Under the pieces are notes generated by a model that was not told where the DNA came from, ran no database searches, and was given only the letters and a program-made list of their open reading frames with translations. The position numbers and the translations under genes are program-made. Shown one piece after another: positions 22,501 to 36,140 of a stretch of DNA of 64,000 bases. Position 1 is the first letter of the stretch; each line of letters opens with the position of its first letter. Location: positions 1 to 64,000 of the forward strand of contig JAGQDJ010000208.1 in assembly GCA_022885665.1 (NCBI GenBank). The letters are read 5' to 3'. This stretch comes from Triops longicaudatus. Its lineage: Eukaryota; Arthropoda; Branchiopoda; Notostraca; Triopsidae.

Positions 22501-25500
22501 TGAACCATTTGAAACTCAACTTTTAGGAATAAGTTACATACACTGGGGACCAGAGCCGTTCATCAGCAAGAGTCGCTTGGCCGAATGTTTTTTATTTCGG
22601 TCTCCTATTCAATCGTAGCGTCATATTTTACCATGAATACATCCCCGTATGTTGTTTGTCTGCCTTTATTTTCTGGTCGCAGAGCACAAAATGCAACACA
22701 CATGGAAATAAGATTCCTTTTCAGTAGTGCATAGAAAATGTCAGAGCTCCAAACTTTCCCTTATTCCTTCTCGTTCTGGTATGACCATCTTCGTATACAA
22801 TAATCCAATTGTAACAGTCCCAGTTATACCAACTGTCCGGCACAGTATTTTTTTGTGAGGGAATATCTTTGCGTCGCTTTCATTCAGAATGAAACTTCAA
22901 TTGCAGGGTGCTTCGAGCTGAACCCCTCATTAAACAAACTTGAAGCACGTTTTTTTCCCGTAAGAAACAGTACAAATTGTACATGTTTTCAACGAATTGA
23001 AAATCATTCTCACGAATTAAGGCTTACTTAAAAAAATACGAGTTTTTAGCTTCTAAGCAACTGCAGATAGAGCCCCGTCATTTTCTCTGCACTATTTTAT
23101 CGCTAGGTAAACGATAATTACAAAGTTTTGCCGAAGTTATGACTTTTGCCAAAAGATCTGGGTTAGGGCCAAATTAGGCTCCGGTGCCAAATTCGGTATG
23201 CTCGCTAGCGTAAGGATGACCAAATGCTAGGATTATCATATTCTATGCTAGATTTGGCATATTTTAATTTTACGAACCTCATTCATGGGAAAAAATATGC
23301 CTAAAAAAAATTGTGTGGAACTGACCAGCCAAAAATCCAATACATTTTAGGGTACTATTATCAGCACATTAATATGAAGCTTTTTAACACATTTCTGGTA
23401 TTCTTAGTATATTAAACATTTTGTCGCTTTTTCCGAGTTTATAACCATCATCCTCAGTCCCCACAATAGTAAGACACCGGTTATGGTAACCCCGATTACG
23501 GAAACATACGTCAACCGCCGTGATAGACTTGTTTCATTTTATCACGTTGCTTTGCTTAAAATACACTTTTTATTCATAGTGATTTAATAAGCTTGTCTCA
23601 TTTTGACTTCCCAAGGAACAAAAATTGCTAATTTGAAGCGCAAATGAATGAAGGGCAAAACGTTAGTCTATACTGTTATTACCTATAAACTAACCTATTG
23701 ACTGTATAATAAAATGTAAATAAAGAAATCCGACAACAGGTACGAGCCTACGTCAGTTACTGAAAAAAAAAAATAACCCTATGTAGTTTTCTAAAGTGTT
23801 ACTGACATGACGCCAAAATGCCGTTTCCGATGTTGTCAAATGTCCGGCTATCAATCAAGTTTCAATTACAAATCAGTATAACGAAATTAAGTTAATGAAT
23901 ATACTTCTTGATTAATTTTATAATATAACACTCTTTGTAACTTTAGCTCTTGGTCAAACATTTGTCAGTAAATAACTATTACAACTGGCATGGCACTGTC
24001 TTTCTACTCGTAGAGAGTGCTGTGTCGTTACGTTGCTTTCGTTCCTAACTTTTTCTCTAAATGTTACTGGGTTTGATTGTTACATGAACATGCGACACAG
24101 GCTGTCACCGTAGACACGACCTACTTTGGAGTTAACAAATGACACAAGGAAGCAAAAAGCAACGGTTTCCCCTACATAATTTTTTAAAACTTTCACAAGG
24201 GCCTACGGGTTTCTCCAATTAAACCGTTTCAATTTACGTCAGAACTCGTCGGAAACGCTTTGCATAAATTGGAACTCAACTACGTCACGGTAGCCTAAAA
24301 ATATTCATGTATTCGTCCAATTTGTTCTAGGACCACATGTAAAGGTGAATCGAGGGGAAGAGACTATCGGTGTTCTACTGGATCAATTGACGGATCTTTT
24401 TGTGCTGCCTTTTAATGACGGTCTTTCTCGTTTCGGTTTCACGCATTCGCAGTAGTATATCTTACAGCTTTTATTAGGTATTGCAACATGTGCCTGAGTC
24501 TCTTTGAAAAAAGAAAAACGTCCAATACAAGGTTTCGTTGACTCCCGCAGGTTTGATTATGTTCAATAAAAATTTCTCCCACTAAAAGCAGGGCAAATAT
24601 TACGCTTTACAACGTGAGGATTACACTAGACGAATTGCAGTTTTGCCTTTGAATATGCTAAACTACAGTTTTCATGGGAAGCAAGCGACAGAAAACGGAC
24701 TGTGAGATATATTTTTTTTCCACAAAAACAAGGATGCTTTCATCGATGCTGGATAACGGGACTATTACCGGACACTCGAACTTCAGTTCCATCAAGGCCG
24801 ATAGCCAAACTCCGTATTAAATAAATTGCTGCGGCAGAATTTTTTAGCAAGCGTGTTTTCATGTTGCTTTTGTTCAGATTACCGCCTTTCTTTACGTGTA
24901 TTACGAGCTTCTTTTATAACTGTCACCTAAATAATTAAATAAAGGACAATTTTAGTAGCAAAAGTGAGACTTATTTTCTGACATTACTTATTTGTCCACT
25001 CTATTGGAGATTTCTAACATAAAAACACTTTTAACGCTCATCCGATCTTATCGACTATCCGATTTGTCAATCACTCTTGACTCGTACTAACAGTTGATAA
25101 AGTAGGACTTTCGATGTAGTCTTTTCTCATGCATAGTTATGTCAGTGCAGTAAAAAAAAACGGAAATCGCAGAAAAGCAAACGAACACGACTGGAGACTG
25201 AACAGAGCTGGCCACAAACTCAAATTGCTGATTAGGAACGTTTTTCCAGCAGTCCGCGTGCATCATCCCACTATATTTTATCTCTTTTTGTTTATCTTTG
25301 GGGCACATCACAGTATTGGTATTCATATGTGGCACTACTTGTACACGGTTGTGCACAATTACAATAAAAACCCTGTTATACAGTCACCGTGAGACCAGAC
25401 CCTACTCTGCGGGTAATCGAAAGGTTAGTTGTCCGAATAATGCAAGGTTTTAGGTTTTGGAAAAATATCGATCATAGGTTTGGGAATGCAATAAAATTAT

Positions 25501-28500
25501 TGTATTTAAATACGCATACTTTTTGTATTGTTTACACAAGCACACAGAAGTGATTATTAATGCAGTAAGAAGAAATGTGAAATGTAACATGTATTCTTTC
25601 TCACTCTGAGCAATTTATTTTCAAACCGAGATTTACTTTATTTTCTAAGCGAATTATTGTTACCTGAATATCGCACTTATAACTTTTCTTAATTGACAGC
25701 GAATTGCCTGTCTCGCATGCTCGATTTTTCGATTTACGGGAAAATTTTGCTCAAATTTTGGATGCATAAAGTGGCAGCTGGTTAACGCGGAGCAAGGTAC
25801 GAGGCCTTCTTCTGTGTCGTCACGAAGGCTCACGAATTCGGCCTAATGTCAGCTTTCGTTTCAGTTCCACACTTGTGCTAATGCTCTTCAACCTGACGCA
25901 ATCTTTCCCTAATCTCTTTCTTATTTTCCTTCGCAAGCATAAGCCTGAGGGGTGTGTTGAATTCAAGCCAAATACGCAGCCCCATTAACCTTTCACTACC
26001 ACTTTAACGATATTCTGACTCCAGTACTCTGCGTATGAGCAGCCTACACACTTAAAGAGTAATGCAAAACGATTGTGTAAGCAAAAATTGTACTTGAAGC
26101 CCATAAGCATGTTTATCTTTAAGCAAATAATAACAAAGAATTTTCCAAACATGTAATAAACAAAATTCTGCAAGAAACAGTAGATTTTTTTACACATTAT
26201 AATCCTTTTTTGGTAAATATAATTTGTGGGATTTTTCCATGCATTTCAAAGCTTTCTGAGTAGCCGAAAGCATGACCGGAGGAGGTTTTGTGGTCCTTTC
26301 GGAGGAAGACTTTCGACAGCTGGTTTATGCGTTCGTTTTAAGCGGTTTGGCACGTACCGGAGTATTTATAACACATTGCAACACTACTAATAGACTTAGC
26401 ACAACTGCGAATTTGGAACAAAAACTTTCTTCGCACTCAATTAAACAACACCCTGAATTACTTTCAACATAAAGAAAATCATTGGCAATATTTTGTGTGA
26501 CAAACGGCTTAATTGCCCCCCCCTCCCCCACGAAATTTACTAGTCTTTTTTATACCTCGGGACTCCATCGTAAACTACTTTTTTTGCGCAGTACTAAACG
26601 CGATGTCGAGGAGCCAAAAAACTCGTAGCTTTGTTAACTGACTGTCCAAGTTCTTGAAACTCACTTTCATTACTTCTGAAATGGTGACTAGTTACTACAA
26701 GATATGCGAAGCTCAGCTTTTTGAGTCCGTAAAAAAAAAAAGAAAAAAAATGAGTCTTGGACGCCTCATGACCCCGAAACGAGTTCTCCTAATGTATTTA
26801 TACAGTCTTTCGCATAACTTTTAACATACACGTGCTTTAAGGAGCGAAGCGGTGACCTTTACTACGTCATAAACATTTGAGAACTATTACAACACCCTGT
26901 CTTCGACCATAAATTATCCATTTACTACATCCATTCGTTTCGGAATCGGCTCGCGAAGACGAAGTCAACTGCAGAACTAACCTCGGTTTTTTTCGCTTAC
27001 CTCATTCTTCAACCTTGTCAACGTTTTTCAGCGTCGATTTTCCCGAGCACGTTGTTTCCTTTGTCTCACCACATTCTCATGCCAGTTCAGGACTGTTGAG
27101 ATTAAAAGTCGCATGCTGTGTCTCAGAGCACTCAGTCGGTTTCGAACCATGGGGTAGAACGGAGGCCACTTGTGCTCCTGACCCGAACTGCTCTTTGGGT
27201 GTTGAGATGTTAAAGGCGTTATTTGTTTATCGAACTTTCGCTTGATCGTCTTAAAAATTTGATGGAATTATTTCAAAAGTGTGGGAGGGATGAAAAGTGC
27301 GCCAGCTGTGCAGAAATTTTGTTGGGGGGAAAGGGTGAAAATAAAAAAGGGAAACGTGTGGTTGTCCTACATCTATAGCTGAACGTTGAACTTTCATTTA
27401 ATAGTTCCTGTTCCTATAATATACCGCTGTGAAAAAACGAAAGGGAGTTTCCCCTTGGCCCGACAAACCCTAAAGCCCTACTTTCTACAGAGGAAGCTCT
27501 AGCCATCGCTGGGCCTATGATAGATGACTAGAAGAAAAAAGAAAAACGGATATTAATTTTTTTTCTTTAGTGGTTGTTGAGCGTACGTTACCTCCACTAA
27601 TGCTCCGCCATACATAGGTAATCTTTCGAATCTTTTGAACGCGCAATTAGGCAACTGTCCCATAGAACGTTTTCTACAGAAACGGTTGGTCTATGACTTC
27701 TGTGTTAGTAAAGAAAATCAAGAATAATTCTAGAGTTATTTCAACCGATATGCTCGTTATAGTTTTGCCTGGTATTATTTATAAACTACTGGGAATATTG
27801 ATAACAATCCAAAATGAAGTGGAAAGACAAGCATTCTACTTTGCAACGCTTCTTCTGACAGCGAAATACACTGTTGTCGTGTCTTAAAGTCAGCGTGGGC
27901 GAAAAAGGCTCGAACATAGCCTTGTTCAACATCTCCGTAAATCAAACTAATAAAACCCGACAGATATGCTGTACGGATATGAGCTTCATGCCCTTGCAAC
28001 AGTTTTCTCTTTCCACATAACGACAAACACTGAACCAAACAGTACTTAACTGTTACGGATGCATTATTTTCATTGTGACTTTCCAGTATTTTTTTTCGTC
28101 GGTGTAAAGCTTATGACTTTCCCGATAACGAAGGTATTACTTCCACTCTTAAAAACCACGAAAAATATTTAATGCTTTTCCATTTCCCAAGAAAGTCCCT
28201 TCATGTGGCTTGTGCATACGTAACAATTCTCAAATTTATGTTAAGATGCTGTACGCACCCGTAAGCGTAAAAAACTTGCTTCACGGCAGACAGAAGTTCT
28301 CCTGTGGGCAAGCCTCTTTCAATCTACGTTGACTCAAATCAAGACAGTAATTAATTTCATTGCAAAAAAAAAAAATAATCAGAAAGCTATGCAGCTTAAA
28401 ACTTGGTAACACTTCAAGCATTTTGAGAAGTTACAAAAAGAAAATTTAAAAGAACGTATTGGTCGGAGCATACGCAGTGCGCGAAGAATTTTACGATCAC

Positions 28501-31114
28501 ATGTGTATGTAAATGCGCATGCCTTATTTAAGAAGTTATGTGCACTTTTGCGGTAGATGTAGACGTGTTTCATGGTCAGAAAGACGAAAATAGGCAAAGG
28601 GAATACGTAGGAATAGGCAAAGGAACTGATGTTCGAATTTCACTAGAAGAAAATATCGCTACGTGACTATTTCGACTAAGTAACGTAACAGTACTGCACA
28701 GTACACTCATCGTAACAGTACACTCATTTTGACTATAGACAGACGATGTTGACCAAACATTCTAACCACACTTACGTGCTAGGAACAAGAAAAAACTTTT
28801 TTTCCCTTAGTAGTAATGTAAAGAACCGTAAGTGGTTTGGTCAGTCACTGATATTCGAGAGACCTTAATTGGACATCTACGGTTCTCGGACAGGAAGGGG
28901 ATTCACGTGCAGTGTATACATTAAGCCTATTTAAAAGGAGACATACCATACTTGAAAAGCTTTGCGAAGAAAAATATTTTGTCATTCGACCCAAAAGGCT
29001 TACATTGCTCTCGCTAAGCTTCCACATACCTTACACGCGATTTCGATTCATAAATTAATCAGCTGAATACGTAGCTAAGGGTTCAGCTCCGCAGACCTTG
29101 GCTAATTACAGGAATTTATAAGTAAAATTTACCTCGCGATCATAACTTTTTTACTCAAGTTAATTTACGTCAATTCAGTTTCAAAAATTAATTTCGGCTC
29201 AAATTACTGAAAAAAAAAAATAAATTAGCAAGTTAAAATAGTCTTCTTCGCTGTTTACGTCTCCCTTTCCTTGCAAAGACAGCGTTGCAACATGACAACC
29301 GAAGGACGTACACTGAATTTCGATATACGTTTTCCTACATGACTTTGTATTAAGTAGAAGTTTTGACAACTTTTAAGATCAGTTTTTCAAACTTGATTCC
29401 AGCCTTTCAGCAGCTGGGAGTCTTTGGGTGTGCAGTTATGTTGCGCTTTGGAATTTTGGCAACTTTCAATTAAAGCGTACGTCTTCGGCAGTATTACAAA
29501 AAAGTCGTCAGCTCTAATCTTAACGCCCCTTTTTTGGCACGCACTCTACGAGGTAGTTTTCTTCGCACCCTGGCAATAGCAAAGGCCAGATTATTGAACC
29601 AGTATGATTTACCCCAGTAAAAAATCAGGTAAAGCCTCGTAGAAAAAAGTTCGGGGTTTTTATTACAAGCAGTCACACGCCATGTAAGAAAAGCACTTAG
29701 GTGTAAGAAATGTGATTTTTTTTTAACGTCAAAACAAAGATTGCGGTGATCCTTCTAAATTCCCCATTCCTATTCTGGTTAACATATAACCAAACAGGTT
29801 GAGTAGCATATGACAAAATACCAATTGACGATATGAAGAGGCGAAATCATGCGTCGTTATTACGCTCACTTTACTATCAAACCTAGCGCTTAGGGAATAA
29901 CACACTTAAACGAAGCCTGAGTATTACGAAAAGTTAGCTATTACGAAATAGGGCCACAGTTACGGGCCACACTTCTTTGGAAAAACTGCACTAAAGGGAA
30001 TTGAACGGATTCCTCTTGTTTTTACAGCAATACACTTAGGATTTACTTTTTCGTGTGTTCAGAAGTTCGCGAAAGCAAGACTTTTAATGTATTATATTAA
30101 TCGCTTAGGGTGTTGACGTTTTCTTAGTGCAGCCAACGCGGGCGATATAGTTAAGTAGGCCTTTCTACGTTATTCTTTCAGGTCTTTAAAATGTCAAAGC
30201 GTCTCTTTTTCAAGACGTAAATCACTTTGATTTTTTTTTTTAATCAAGACATCTTGAGAAAATGGAACAAAAACAAAACGTACTTGAATTCTTCTTTCTG
30301 TTCCCGGCAAACTATTATTTAGTCTTTTTAACCAAGTTAAATAATTGGAACTTACTGAATTAGATAGTCTCGGCCCAAACAACCACTGTGAATTTACACG
30401 GAGATTGCCTATTAAAATGCTAAGAAACGAAATGAAAGAACCCATTTTTAAGTTTTATGTTTACTTGTATTATAACGTAGCTAGTGAAAATTTCCCCTAT
30501 TTCTTAGTGAGAAAACTATAATGGAACGCTGTGTAATGTTTATGAGGCTTACTTTGTGGATATCTGTTTTCAAGACACATAAGTGTTCATATACGAACCC
30601 TCGGTAGCGTTCACTAATCTACGAATTACTTCTACCGCCGCAACGGCGGAAAGGTGAACAGACTTGGCTAAAGGACTATGTTTGAATGAGAGTTTAGCCT
30701 AAAAGTTTCTCGGAATATTGCGGTATTCTGGGTTTCACTAGTTGGCGTTGCGATTGCTTATGAATTAGCAGAAATTACTTATACATGTGATTGTTTAATA
30801 GCCAACAGTACTCGAAAAATGTATGCATTTCTGCCGTTTATGAGATTAAGTAAACACGCAATAAAACTATACCTGTCTCTATAGCTGTAAATGGGAATAA
30901 AAACGATACCGTAAGTTTAATTCGAATTAAAACGGGTTATGAAATTATGCGATACGAAATTACGTGGGTTTCACTGTACTTCATATATTTTTTATCTTTT
31001 TGATTAAAATAAACGATAAACATTATGTGAGGTTACACAAGTTAATATGACAGCAAAAGCGTCTGTGTGTGTGTGAGTGAGTGCTTATGAAGCTACCTTA
31101 CTAAGGTCAACGTC
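19554..31114. other. Long intron between first exons A and B
   Basis: About 11.6 kb of AT-rich sequence with poly-A/T runs and many short frames. I find no exon with a family motif, no RNA gene and no reverse-transcriptase or transposase coding region. MITE-like ends of the form CAGTGAAA or TTTCACTG, flanked by regularly spaced A-rich words, occur near 22,040-22,160 and 30,930-30,980, too decayed to define. Confidence 0.45.
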
Positions 31115-31733
31115 ATGGCGGCAAAGGTTAGCTCAGACGGAATGGATTACTCACCTTCTGATGTGACCGACCCTGACACAGTGGGCGTCGACAATATCCG
31201 TCTAATTGATGAAACTCAGCAACGTGGCCCGGTTTACAACAGTGGTCGTAACGTGTCCAGCACTAAAAGGTTACAAAGACAATTACGGCTGGATTCGTTT
31301 AGCAGCGGGTGTGCTTACTCGGATAGTGAGACTCCGGGCGTTGAGTTAAATGCAGGCGTGCTTCGAGAGCAGCGTTCCAAACTGGCAAAAATCGGCAGCG
31401 CCTTTCCCGAAGCTCCCGAAGATCGTTCTTTAAGGCCGACTAATGAAATGAAACACCCTTCCGACCAAGCGTTGAGAGTCAGGACATTACGACTCCATTA
31501 CTATCCAGAAGGCCACTGGGGCTGGTGTGTACTCTTCTCGGCAATCTTGGTGCAAATATTTAGCACCGCAATCCCTTTCAGTAGCGGAATGTTAATGCCC
31601 GGATTCTCCCGGCGTGTCGCGAAGCAGCAAATGTTTAAAAACATTCCAAACTTGGCCGTCCTCCCGTCGTCTTCTGCTGCAATCAATGCGAGTAGTTACG
31701 GCAACATAAGCCAACAGCTTGCCGTAATGACAG
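31115..31733 (+). CDS. SLC16-like transporter, alternative first coding exon B
   Basis: Starts MAAKVSSDGMDYSPSD and has the longest tail of the three (about 125 residues before TM1), rich in Ser, Arg and Asp. TM1 opens with HYYPEGHWGWCV. The outer loop is also the longest and carries two N-glycosylation sites (NAS and NIS) that the other isoforms lack. It ends LAVMT followed by one base and a weaker donor G|GTACTG, phase 1. Spliced to 41364 it continues as TGSLAGLCLA. Predicted isoform about 769 residues. The frame stays open for 14 codons past the donor, so a truncated read-through product is possible. Confidence 0.76.
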
Positions 31734-33166
31734 GTACTGTATTTATAAAAAAAGAAGAAAATGGAGAATTAAATTAAAGCAAAAAATAAAAAAATAACTC
31801 GTCCAACATCAAAGAATTCAATAAGCCCTTCCGAAGGGACGGCCAGAAGGGAAATCGAGAGAATGGGATTTTGTTTATTATTATAGCGCTTTTGAGCACA
31901 CTTTCAACATGCTTTTTAGCTTAAGATTGCACTTTAAGGCAAGAAAAAACTAAATTCGGTCTTTTCACTTGGCATTCCGCCAATGTACAACGAGAAATTC
32001 GGGAAGGGGGTGGAAAAAAGGGGGATAGGAAAAGAGTGACATTTATAAGACGTAAGTAAATTAAAACAGTGGCGGAGAGGAAGCGATAATTCTTGGTCTT
32101 TTTTTGTCATCCAGTCTTCCGCTATGCAGTAACTATAGCACGGAAAACAAAATGACAAAACTTATAGTTTGCAATAATAGTCTTCTGTCGCATTTTCATG
32201 CTTCAACGATACACTGGTATAGAGTTTACCACGTTTATTTTGCATACGGTTTAGTACTTTTTTCTGCCAAATAACACTAAATGTGACAGCGATGAAAAAC
32301 ATTGTAATTTGTCGGTAAATCAAACGTTCATTTAAGAACAACTGGATAGATTACAGTCATCCGAAATTATCGAAACGTTTAGAATTTCTGCGTGATCGTA
32401 TTACTTCGAAGTCTTTAAAATCTGTGCACGACTATTGCTTAGATTAGATTAGCAAGTAACGGAATGTATTGTTACTTTCCACGCTTTCGTTACTTTACTA
32501 TGTTGCAATTTCGTGCAATTATCTTGGGTTGTCCCAAAATTTCACACTTTTTCTGCGAACTTTCAGTTCCGTTAGCGCTAGATTCCACTTCCGAAGTTAT
32601 TAAGAACTGGAGACTCCTACGAAGATTGAAAAGGAAACTGGTCCAAAACTAGAAATTCTACAAGTAGGAAGTCTTATGAGTTTATAAACTCACATAAAGC
32701 CAGTGTGACATTAGATGGAAAGGCTAAAGGCTGAAAGCGAATAAAAAATGAGAAAATAATACAAATGAAAATAAAATTTACGATAAGGCCATAAATTGCA
32801 CTGTGAGCACTTGAATATTTTCTTTACTTTTGCGTAGATTGGGTGACTTTGCATATTTATACAACTATTTGCATATTTATACGTCAAGTATTTGCAAGCA
32901 ACTTTCAGTTTCGAAATCATATCCTTTTCGTCGATCATACCCATTTAATTATTTCTCATGTAAAAATACTTCAAGATTGTACACAATTTTCTGCTACGCA
33001 TTAAGGAAAAGAACTTCTTTAAGTAAACTTCTCAATCTGAGAACGTTTTAGCAGCAACACGCTAGTTTTGAATGATTTGTGCAAAGTGAACAGTAAAGGT
33101 AACTTGCTGACCAATACAAGGTAGCTTTAGAAGCATAAATAATAGTCAGGCGCTTAGAATAGCCTT

Positions 33167-33679
33167 TTAATCGAACACAATCAATGTAAAATCCGTCAGC
33201 GTCACCTTCAGCGAAAAATTTTTTTGCCGAGGCGGTTGACGAAATCGGGAGTTTGTATAAATGGCGTTGAAAAATTGGAGTTTGTACAACAAAATGTTGC
33301 CATGGTTACGCTTTAGCGGATTAACTGACTTTTCATCTGTCCATCGTACGGTCCATTCCGTTGCAGATCGAATGTAAGAATAGATTACATCTATACCGGA
33401 CAATTTTCCTACCTTTCTACTGCGAACTTCAGAAGGTTTGATATTTTTTATTGAGATTGTCGCGCCACAATTTGAAAGTCTTTCAAAATTTTCGAAAGTA
33501 GTTGAACTTCCAAAAGTAGAATACCCAATGGCCGTCCGAACTTGATCATCCATAGCTCCTTTTATGTATGTCCTCAACGTCTTTCGATTCCTTAGAACTC
33601 CCCTAATTAACACGTTACCCTTCCCAGCTTTGTACGTTGTAGAAAAGCCTTTATACCTCCCGAGATAAAAGGAGAACAT
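33167..33679 (-). CDS. Unrecognised 170-residue single-exon reading frame
   Basis: The longest uninterrupted frame in the SLC16 introns, on the opposite strand. It begins MFSFYLGRYKGFSTTYKAGK and is basic, with mixed third-position bases and a protein-like residue mix (few low-complexity runs, spaced aromatics). No signal peptide, membrane segment or motif that I know. Internal GT and AG sites exist, so it could instead be part of a spliced gene. It could also be a chance frame in AT-rich DNA. Confidence 0.3.
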   Translation of the reverse strand: MFSFYLGRYKGFSTTYKAGKGNVLIRGVLRNRKTLRTYIKGAMDDQVRTAIGYSTFGSSTTFENFERLSNCGATISIKNIKPSEVRSRKVGKLSGIDVIYSYIRSATEWTVRWTDEKSVNPLKRNHGNILLYKLQFFNAIYTNSRFRQPPRQKNFSLKVTLTDFTLIVFD

Positions 33680-34751
33680 TGAGTATATAGCATTGAGTGT
33701 AGGGGTCTGTCGAGTTTTTATGAAACGCTATTTGCAGTTAACAACTCTATGGTAGTTAATGATAGCCAGAAAGGGAGAAAAGGGGTAAAGGTAGAACTTT
33801 GGTGTGGATAATTTGAATATGTTCAAAACACAGGGAAGTTTTCCCGTTCTAAATTAAAGAATCTTCGAAAATACACATTTGTGCAGAAACTGAGCTCCTA
33901 GCACGTTCAAGACGTAGCAATATTAACCCATTTCTTTTCACGATAGCGCACACTTTGGCAAAGAAAGTAACTCGTACTTTTATAGGTAGACGTTCATGTG
34001 GCATATTTCGCAAAGATAAAAAGAAAAATAGAAGACCACTGAATTACGTCGCTGTTTTTCTTCTGTCAGTGACTCAAATCACGATGACGGTGGTTAAATT
34101 AGAATTCGTCTTGCATCTTCGTGCTAAATGGCAGGACTGGTTCTTGATGTCAGATCTGTCAATGTAAGTAATACAGGTCTTGGCAAGCACAATCAGCTCC
34201 AAGGCAGCTAACAGACTGTCGCTACAAGCTAACAGAGTAGTAAGACAAAAAAAAGACAGTGATAAAGAGACAAAAGTTCGGAAGTGCTGTCTCAAACGGT
34301 CTTAAACTAGAACGGTATGATATTTAAAGGACAGATATTACCCCTTTTGTGGTGACAGTGATCATTTCTATTAGCACTTATTGGAGCTCCATGAAGTTGC
34401 TCGTAGTGAAATAGATTTTAGTAATAAGTTTCGCAGAACCAGGTGACGCTGCTTGCCTGCGATGCGAGTCACGTCGTCACATAGGCTTTACAGAAGACCC
34501 GTGTCGTAAAAGAAGATCGGAGAACAAAACCTAGCCTGCATCACGAGATGGCGGAGGCGTAGTATAATTAATGAAAAAGAAAACTACTTAACAGACTCCA
34601 AATATGGAACACGATGTGCTACAATACGGTAAAATCTTTCTTTATTAGATTTTCTAAGCCACATTCGAAATAAAATTTACTGCTATTAATTTTCTCGGTA
34701 ATAAAGTAAGGTTATTGGGTCCAATTTTCTGACATTTTTAGTAAGATAAGG

Positions 34752-34986
34752 CACCGGTCCCCAAACTTTTTGGAGCCACGGACCACTTTAAGGCACGGTT
34801 TTATTTTTCGGCTCACCGTATGATCGGTTGAAATGAAAAATAAAACCGTTCCAGACTACCTAATCTTAGGCAAGCTAAGGCGATGATACTCCTGGTTGAA
34901 GGCGATTTTAAGTACGCAACAGCTTGCCATGCTAGCCCGTCAAGCGGCCCACCAGTGGTCCGCGGCCCATAGTTTGGGAGCCGCTG
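34752..34986. mobile_element. hAT-like MITE with 8-bp target duplication
   Basis: The left end reads CACCGGTCCCCAAACTTTTT and the right end, reverse-complemented, CAGCGGCTCCCAAACTATGG. After these the two ends continue to match through a shared CGGACCAC word. They are flanked by agataagg (34744-34751) and ggataagg (34987-34994), a 7-of-8 match of the 8-bp length usual for hAT transposons. The roughly 235-bp body codes for nothing, so this is a non-autonomous element. Confidence 0.75.
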
Positions 34987-36083
34987 GGATAAGGTACGCT
35001 AGTAGGCGAAAGTTGCATATAAATAAGACTACAATTGTTAACACGCGAAACAGAGGAAAATAAGCTAACTTACTAGCAGAGAGACATTTTTTCCCTTTTT
35101 AGAAAGTATAATATGTTTGTGGTTCCACGGAGCATTTTAGAGCATATTTTTCTAGAATCGAGTTCGGACTCAGCCTTGTTTTTCAGGAATGTTGTACGTG
35201 GATGCTCATGCTTGGGCAGCGAACGATGGCTTCATTGTACTTAAGTGTAAAAACTTGTATGGCTGAAATGGTGTTTTTTCTTCGAAGATGTGATTTGCTA
35301 GGAGGTGGACCAAAAGGCCGTCACCATTTGGGAAAATTTCCATGTCGAACTAGCTCTACCCTTTCTTAATATTTCAACTGAAGTGAAAATAATGGGAGAC
35401 CACCCAAATTTACAAAAAGCATAAATTATAATCATCACCTTTACTATTATTATTTTTAAAAAGCATTACGCTTGATAAAATGCAACTTTGCTTTACGAGT
35501 AGCCTTATCGAATGCACAATTCCTTATTTACTTTGACACTGCACAACACTTCTGAATGAGCACTTTCACATGTTTTTTTCCTTTATTTTTAAATATATTC
35601 ACAGTAGAATAAGTAAGTCGATACTTATGTTTTAGAACTTCACTCCAAAGAGTACAACCCAACTATTTTAATTTTCTTTGCGAACAAAGAATCACAGACG
35701 AAAAACTTATGGTAATTTGTGTTTCTTGCGCATACATATTCATGCATATACCTGTGCTTGCAGAATACACATAACCTGTTAAACGATTTTCAATTAAGTT
35801 GTAAAACTGGTTGATTCCTCGTTCGTAGTCAAGTCAAGGACCTTAGCATTTACATGTATTTCCCCTTTCATTCTAACACAGTGAAGGCTCGACTTACGGC
35901 AGAAATCTGCTCTAGATAATTCATCGCCAGTTTAAGGCGGTTTCACGATTTATTGCTTGCATATCGTAAACCTTATACCAAAGAAGTACCTGAAGCAGCT
36001 GCAAAAATAAAGGTCCAATTAAATAAAAACTAATTTTCACTAGCACCAGTTAAGCATGTTTTTGACTTTTATATCGATCGGCA

Positions 36084-36140
36084 ATTTTCGACCGCGACTC
36101 CCCAGGGGGCCGAGGTTCACAGTTCGAGAACCGCTGGTCT
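36084..36140. mobile_element. Solitary hAT-like element end
   Basis: Reverse-complemented, the segment reads GCGGTTCTCGAACTGTGAAC and then a CCCCCTGGGG and CGCGG word. This resembles the ends of a second hAT-derived repeat family distinct from the one at 34.75 kb. No partner end was found nearby. Confidence 0.45.
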
